Shown: piece after piece, positions 13,858 through 17,084 of the stretch | How the letters are laid out: the number at the start of each line of letters is the position of its first letter | Numbering within the stretch: the stretch's first letter is position 1 | DNA from: Moraxellaceae bacterium | GTDB taxonomy: Bacteria > Pseudomonadota > Gammaproteobacteria > Pseudomonadales > Moraxellaceae | Reading direction: 5' to 3' | Length of the DNA stretch: 17,084 nucleotides | Assembly (NCBI GenBank): GCA_030146505.1 | Contig: JASLCO010000187.1 | Location: forward strand, 1 to 17,084 | Notes under the pieces: model-generated | What the model saw: the letters and a program-made list of their open reading frames with translations, nothing else | Told to the model about the DNA's origin: nothing | Database searches by the model: none | Translations under genes and position numbers: made by a program

Positions 13858-14949
13858 TCAGAGTGCGATGGTCACGGGGGTGACGGGCACGCTCACGCAG
13901 ATGGCGATGTCTTCTTCGCCGTCGCCGGAAATTTCGCCGGTGCGTATGTCGCGCACTTTTCCGGCGGTCTTGCGGCAGGTACAGGTGCGGCAGATGCCCT
14001 GGCGGCAGCCGTGGTCGGGATTGAGGCCGGCGCCTTCAGCGGCTTCCAGCAGGGTCATGCCGGGAGCGGTGCTTTCGATATTGCTGTCGCTGAACAGCAC
14101 GGGCTGGGCATCGCCGGCCACGGCGGCAGGACGTGCCACGGCCTGGAAGCGCTCCAGTGTCAGGCGGGCGCGGTGGCCACTCTGCTGCCAGTGCTGCTCG
14201 ACGGCTTCGATCAGTGCCGACGGACCGCAGACATAAGCCGCGCTGCCGGCGAGATCAGCGCCTATGGCATCGAGATGGAAATCGCTGAAGTGGCCGCGCA
14301 GGGCGGTGCCTTCGGCTTTTTCACGGGTGGTAATGAGATGCAGGCGGAAATTCGGCAGCGCCTCGGTGACGGCTTCGAGGTGGCGCAGGAAAATCGCATC
14401 GGTTTTGGCCGGCACGTAATAAAGGATGTCGACCTGGCCCTGATAGCCTTCGGTCACCAGTTCATCGGTGAGGGCGCGTATCGGCGTGATGCCGCTGCCG
14501 CCGGCAATGAAAAGAAAGCGTTGCGGACGTTTGGCCGGCAGTACAAAGTCGCCGGCGCCGGCACTGATTTCCACGGTATCGCCCACCCAGGCCGTTTCAT
14601 TGGCCCAGACCGAGACCACGCCGCCCTCATGGGACTGCATGGTGACAACCGGGCAGCCCTCTTCCACATGGGAGACGGTGAAGCAGCGGCTGTGGCGGCG
14701 ACCATTGATGCTCACCGTCAGGGTGACATACTGGCCGGCCTGGTGGCGGCTCCAGCGGTGGTTGGGTTCCAGCACCAGAGAGACGGCACGCGGGGTCTGC
14801 TGGTTGATGGCCTTGATGCGGGCCTTGATGCTGCGGCCACCAACATCGGGGGCCAGGAATTCCATATAGCTCTCGGGACTGTGCGGCCAGGCGAGAATAC
14901 GGGCCAAGGGGCTCTTCAGGGCTTGGTCGATGAGATTGAAGTTCAACAT
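13858..14949 (-). CDS. desC: NAD(P)H-ferredoxin reductase with C-terminal 2Fe-2S domain, DesC-like
   Basis: A 363-residue electron-transfer protein. It has an FAD-binding beta-barrel with RCFT at 88-91 (variant of the R-Y-S/T motif), an NAD(P)-binding fold with FIAGGSGITPIRAL (147-160) and the later YVCGP (239-243), then a plant-type ferredoxin domain. The cluster ligands are C315, C320, C323 and C351 (CX4CX2C-X27-C). The chain NAD(P)H to FAD to 2Fe-2S to desaturase is the established role of such partners (DesC in Pseudomonas, Rv3230c with DesA3 in mycobacteria). The ATG at 14949 has GGAG seven bases upstream. It is the first gene of the unit and lies beside the divergent desT promoter region with its two palindromic operators. 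Confidence 0.92.
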   Translation of the reverse strand: MLNFNLIDQALKSPLARILAWPHSPESYMEFLAPDVGGRSIKARIKAINQQTPRAVSLVLEPNHRWSRHQAGQYVTLTVSINGRRHSRCFTVSHVEEGCPVVTMQSHEGGVVSVWANETAWVGDTVEISAGAGDFVLPAKRPQRFLFIAGGSGITPIRALTDELVTEGYQGQVDILYYVPAKTDAIFLRHLEAVTEALPNFRLHLITTREKAEGTALRGHFSDFHLDAIGADLAGSAAYVCGPSALIEAVEQHWQQSGHRARLTLERFQAVARPAAVAGDAQPVLFSDSNIESTAPGMTLLEAAEGAGLNPDHGCRQGICRTCTCRKTAGKVRDIRTGEISGDGEEDIAICVSVPVTPVTIAL

Positions 14950-14984
14950 CGTCGGGCTCCAGTGCGTCCGGTGGCGGATCGCGT

Positions 14985-15002
14985 TGTGAACAAGTGTTCA
15001 CA
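14985..15002. promoter_or_regulatory. DesT-type operator, site 1
   Basis: A perfect 18-bp palindrome, TGTGAACA-AG-TGTTCACA. It spans the predicted desC transcription start (about 14995) and touches the end of the -10 element. It shares the half-site GAACA/TGTTC with site 2, whose centre is exactly 40 bp away. TetR-family DesT and FabR are known to bind palindromes at their target promoters. Confidence 0.75.
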
Positions 15003-15030
15003 TGAAACCGTTTTGGGGATTTTTAGTCAA
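15002..15030 (-). promoter_or_regulatory. Predicted desC promoter
   Basis: On the minus strand, TTGACT (15025-15030, five of six matches to the -35 consensus), a 17-bp spacer and TTTCAT (15002-15007, four of six). The -35 lies inside operator site 2, and the transcription start would fall in operator site 1. A regulator bound at either site should block RNA polymerase. Confidence 0.65.
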
Positions 15031-15044
15031 CACGTGTTCACTAA
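15023..15044. promoter_or_regulatory. DesT-type operator, site 2
   Basis: A 22-bp palindrome with a single mismatched pair (15028/15039); the core is AGTCAACA-CG-TGTTCACT. The mismatched base is part of the desC -35 hexamer TTGACT, which a perfect palindrome would change to TTCACT. It also overlaps a possible -35 of desT. Confidence 0.75.
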
Positions 15045-15066
15045 TTCTCTGACGAGCGGTTATAGC
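15038..15066 (+). promoter_or_regulatory. Possible desT promoter
   Basis: TTCACT (15038-15043), a 17-bp spacer and TATAGC (15061-15066), each matching four of six consensus bases. The -35 lies within operator site 2, which would give autoregulation. TATAGT at 15085-15090 is another possible -10 but lacks a -35. Confidence 0.35.
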
Positions 15067-15132
15067 CATGATTTATATGTAATTTATAGTGAGGCATGGG
15101 ATTTCCTGTGTTCACAAAGGCAGGATTGATGA

Positions 15133-15813
15133 ATGGCTGTTTACAAAAAAAGAGGCAAGGAAGGGGCTGAAGGCGGGGAAGACGGCAGCCATGAGGCACG
15201 GCGTTCACGGACCCGGCAGGCCTTGATCGAGGCCTCGCTGGACCTTCTGGGCGAGGACCGCACCTTCTCCAGCCTCAGCCTGCGCGAGGTCACCAAGGCC
15301 GCGGGCGTGGTGCCGGCCGCCTTTTATCGCCACTTCCGCGGCATGGACAGCCTGGGTCTGGAACTGGTGGACGAATCCTTCCGTGCCCTGCGCTCGCAGA
15401 TGCGCGAGGTGCGCGGCAAGCCGCTGCCGGCCGAGCAGCTCATACGCAACTCCATGACACTGTATGTGCGTTATGTGCGTGAGCAGGACCGCTATTTCCG
15501 TTTTGCCATACGCGAGTATTTCTCCGGCGCCACCACCACCCGCCTGGCCATACGCAACGAACTGCGCTTCTTCGTGAGCGAGCTGGCCACCGATCTTGCC
15601 CTGCTGGTGGCCGAGCGCCGTGTCACCAGTACCGACCTGCAGATGATTGCCCAGCTCATCGTGAACAATATGGTCATGGTCACCGAGCAGATATTGGAGC
15701 TGCCGGCCGAACGCCCCGAGGAAGAAGCGTTGTTGATAGACAGCGCCAGCAAGCAGTTGCGAGTGATTTTCCTGGGCGTGAGCCAGTGGAATGGCAATCA
15801 GCCAAAGCCTTGA
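15133..15813 (+). CDS. desT: TetR-family regulator of fatty acid desaturation, DesT-like
   Basis: A 226-residue TetR-family repressor. The DNA-binding domain is at about 22-70: ARRSRTRQALIEASLDLLGE, then SLSLREVTKAAGVVPAAFYRHFRG as the HTH. The continuation MDSLGLELVDESFRALR closely matches the FabR/DesT branch, whose members sense the unsaturated-to-saturated acyl-CoA balance. The C-terminal ligand domain is helical. A hydrophilic 20-residue N-terminal extension (KKRGKEGAEGGEDGS) precedes the domain. It is transcribed divergently from desC-desB, with two palindromic operators between them. The ATG at 15133 has AGGA upstream. It ends before a two-way terminator. Confidence 0.9.
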   Translation: MAVYKKRGKEGAEGGEDGSHEARRSRTRQALIEASLDLLGEDRTFSSLSLREVTKAAGVVPAAFYRHFRGMDSLGLELVDESFRALRSQMREVRGKPLPAEQLIRNSMTLYVRYVREQDRYFRFAIREYFSGATTTRLAIRNELRFFVSELATDLALLVAERRVTSTDLQMIAQLIVNNMVMVTEQILELPAERPEEEALLIDSASKQLRVIFLGVSQWNGNQPKP

Positions 15814-15844
15814 GCAGGTTTGCTTGCTGGCGGAATGCCGCTGG

Positions 15845-15884
15845 TGAAAAAACAAAGGGCCGCATGCGGCCCTTTGTTTTTTCA
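15845..15884. terminator. Bidirectional intrinsic terminator
   Basis: A perfect 40-bp palindrome centred between 15864 and 15865. The inner stem is CAAAGGGCCGCA/TGCGGCCCTTTG, flanked by A6 on the left and T6 on the right, so it terminates in both directions. It lies 31 bases past desT and serves desT and the convergent methyltransferase gene. Confidence 0.93.
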
Positions 15885-15969
15885 AGTTGCTTTTTCAAAT
15901 GGGATACGGAGCAAAGCCGGAGCACTTTGGCCCCCCTCTCCCCCAGCCCTTTACCCGCGAGGCGGCTCT

Positions 15970-16031
15970 TGTAAGTGCGAATTCATTCGCACAAAACGGG
16001 AATTTCCTGTGCGAATGAATTCGCACCTACA
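15970..16031. repeat. REP-like inverted pair C
   Basis: Arms at 15970-15992 and 16009-16031 (23 bp) are inverted copies with one mismatch (15974/16027), separated by 16 bases. Each arm holds the palindrome GTGCGAAT-TC-ATTCGCAC. The right arm, read on the reverse strand, begins TGTAGGTGCG, parallel to GTAGGAGCG in pair B. The pair ends seven bases before the methyltransferase stop codon. Confidence 0.85.
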
Positions 16032-16038
16032 TAAAATC

Positions 16039-16794
16039 TCACCGACAGACCAGCGTTGCTGAATCAATCGTGAAAGAGCCATTGGCTTCAATACTGAAGT
16101 GTTCACACACTTCTTGTGCGGCGCCCAGTTGCAGCTGGCGTATGGCCTCGGCAAATACCGTTGGCGTACGCATGCGGGCAATCCAGCTGGCGAAATCCAT
16201 GCGCAGGCGGCGCAGTTTCACATCTTGCACGATGAAGCCGGCTTCGCTCAGCAGGCGTGACCACTCTCCCAGGCTGTAATCGCGCACATGCGAGTTGTCG
16301 CGCAGCACTTCCACCGTCTGCAAATGCGTATCCAGCAAGGCATGGCCGGGCGAGACGATATCGACGATGGCCAGTGTGCCTCCCGGCTTCAAGACACGTC
16401 GCGCTTCGCGCAGGCCGGCACCGACATCGTGCCAGTGATGGGTGGAAAAGCGGCTGATGACAAAATCAAAGCTGGCATTGGCAAAAGGCAGGCTTTCCGC
16501 TCCGCCCTGCTGCACAGTGATATTCCCCAGCTGTCTTTCACGCGCGCCTTTTTCTACAGCCAGCAGCATGTCCGCAGAAAGATCGCAGGCTGTGACCTGT
16601 GCCACTTCGGGCGCGACATGAAAGGCCACATGCCCGGCACCGCAACCCAGGTCCAGCAGTTGTGCAGAAGCATGGCCTTTGACGAGGGCGTTCAGCTGCA
16701 CCAGGTCTTCACCTTGCGCATGAACCTGACTGGAAAGATAGGCCTCGGCCTGTTCACCGAATTGCTGCGTGACTTTGCTGTTGTGCGTGCTCAT
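16039..16794 (-). CDS. Class I SAM-dependent methyltransferase, YafE-like
   Basis: A 251-residue methyltransferase (Methyltransf_11/25 type). The SAM motif I is LLDLGCGAGHVAFHVAP (46-62), the acidic residue after strand 2 is D71 (TACDLS), and further blocks are ESLPFANASFDFVISRFSTHHWHD and RVLKPGGTLAIVDIVSPG. The C-terminal half (LLDTHLQTVEVLRDNSHVRDYSLGEW, ARMRTP) closely resembles E. coli YafE, a UbiE-like protein with no proven substrate. The ATG at 16794 has an excellent GGAGGAG site. It is convergent with desT and downstream, on the same strand, of the DUF2214-like gene, 107 bp away. Confidence 0.9.
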   Translation of the reverse strand: MSTHNSKVTQQFGEQAEAYLSSQVHAQGEDLVQLNALVKGHASAQLLDLGCGAGHVAFHVAPEVAQVTACDLSADMLLAVEKGARERQLGNITVQQGGAESLPFANASFDFVISRFSTHHWHDVGAGLREARRVLKPGGTLAIVDIVSPGHALLDTHLQTVEVLRDNSHVRDYSLGEWSRLLSEAGFIVQDVKLRRLRMDFASWIARMRTPTVFAEAIRQLQLGAAQEVCEHFSIEANGSFTIDSATLVCR

Positions 16795-16901
16795 GAACTC
16801 CTCCTGTGGCAGAAAGGGCTGCCGACAGGAAAGAAACTAGAGCGGAAAAGCGGCTTTGGCCAATGCAATGATTTCATGGCCTGCATAGCAAAAAGGAATG
16901 C

Positions 16902-17084
16902 CTAGCCGCGCGCCATCCAGGCCGCCAGCAAGGGCATGACCAGCAGAAGCGCCAGTTCGGCACGCAGGATGATGGTGATGCGGCGCGCGGTTTCGGCATC
17001 GATGACGGGCGCCCTGCCCTCGCGCAAATCCTTGCGCCAGCGCAGATACACCACGGTGGGATAAATCGAGATCAGGCCGACAAT
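16902..17084 (-). CDS. DUF2214-like membrane protein, C-terminal part (cut by window edge)
   Basis: The last 60 codons of a minus-strand gene entering from the right edge, ending at TAG (16902-16904). The visible sequence has IVGLISIYPTVVYLRWRK, a charged linker REGRAPVIDAETARR, and a final hydrophobic helix AELALLLVMPLLAAWMARG. The SIYPT---LRWRK segment and the short tail after the last helix resemble DUF2214 membrane proteins (about 150 residues), whose function is unknown. The call rests on a fragment. Confidence 0.6.
   Translation of the reverse strand: MVGLISIYPTVVYLRWRKDLREGRAPVIDAETARRITIILRAELALLLVMPLLAAWMARG

Noticed and set aside
13804..15129. A 441-codon plus-strand open frame opposite desC.
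   Set aside because: It begins inside a REP spacer, reads through the operator region and has an A/G-rich composition without family motifs. desC on the other strand has full-length domain matches.
12536..16031. A CRISPR-like array suggested by several palindromic repeats.
   Set aside because: The repeats are inverted pairs with different sequences and irregular spacing at gene boundaries, not direct repeats with uniform spacers, and no cas genes are present.

Overview
The window reads as chromosomal DNA of a moderately GC-rich gammaproteobacterium, most likely in or near Pseudomonadales. This is inferred from three things. A plsC-glyS-glyQ block faces a downstream tag gene, as I recall near the replication origin of Pseudomonas. 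A desaturase/ferredoxin-reductase pair is divergent from a TetR regulator, as in the Pseudomonas desCB/desT locus. Paired REP-like palindromes of the Pseudomonas style lie between genes. No tRNA, rRNA, CRISPR array, insertion sequence or phage gene was seen, and every main gene appears intact apart from the two cut by the window ends.

Layout. Positions 1-5601 are all on the minus strand, in transcription order glyQ, glyS (4-bp overlap), plsC, a ClC-type chloride channel/exchanger and a truncated AI-2E/PerM-type permease. Positions 5602-5932 are a gene-free divergent region with a glyQ promoter and three consecutive hairpins or operator-like palindromes. Positions 5933-8536 are a tight plus-strand operon: VOC (glyoxalase-fold) protein, DUF1398-like protein, SRPBCC protein, YafY-type WYL regulator and tag (3-methyladenine DNA glycosylase I), closed by a clear intrinsic terminator. 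A small YdcH/DUF465 protein follows. Positions 9146-10435 (minus) hold a PspC-domain protein and a YheT-like alpha/beta hydrolase. Positions 10613-12226 (minus) encode a GMC oxidoreductase with a cysteine cluster. Positions 12628-14949 (minus) are desC-desB, and 15133-15813 (plus) is the divergent desT. A 40-bp perfect palindrome acts as a two-way terminator before a convergent YafE-like methyltransferase. The window ends inside a DUF2214-like membrane protein gene.

How the genes work together. The des locus is the best-understood module: DesC would pass electrons to the tri-histidine-box desaturase DesB, and DesT would control both from two palindromic operators exactly 40 bp apart that cover the divergent promoters. 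The 5933-8536 operon is the most interesting accessory unit. It joins small-molecule (VOC, SRPBCC) and unknown (DUF1398) proteins with a WYL regulator and an alkylation-repair enzyme, behind a palindrome that could be the regulator's own operator. Three inverted pairs of REP-like elements sit around the des locus, and two of them differ by changes that preserve base pairing.
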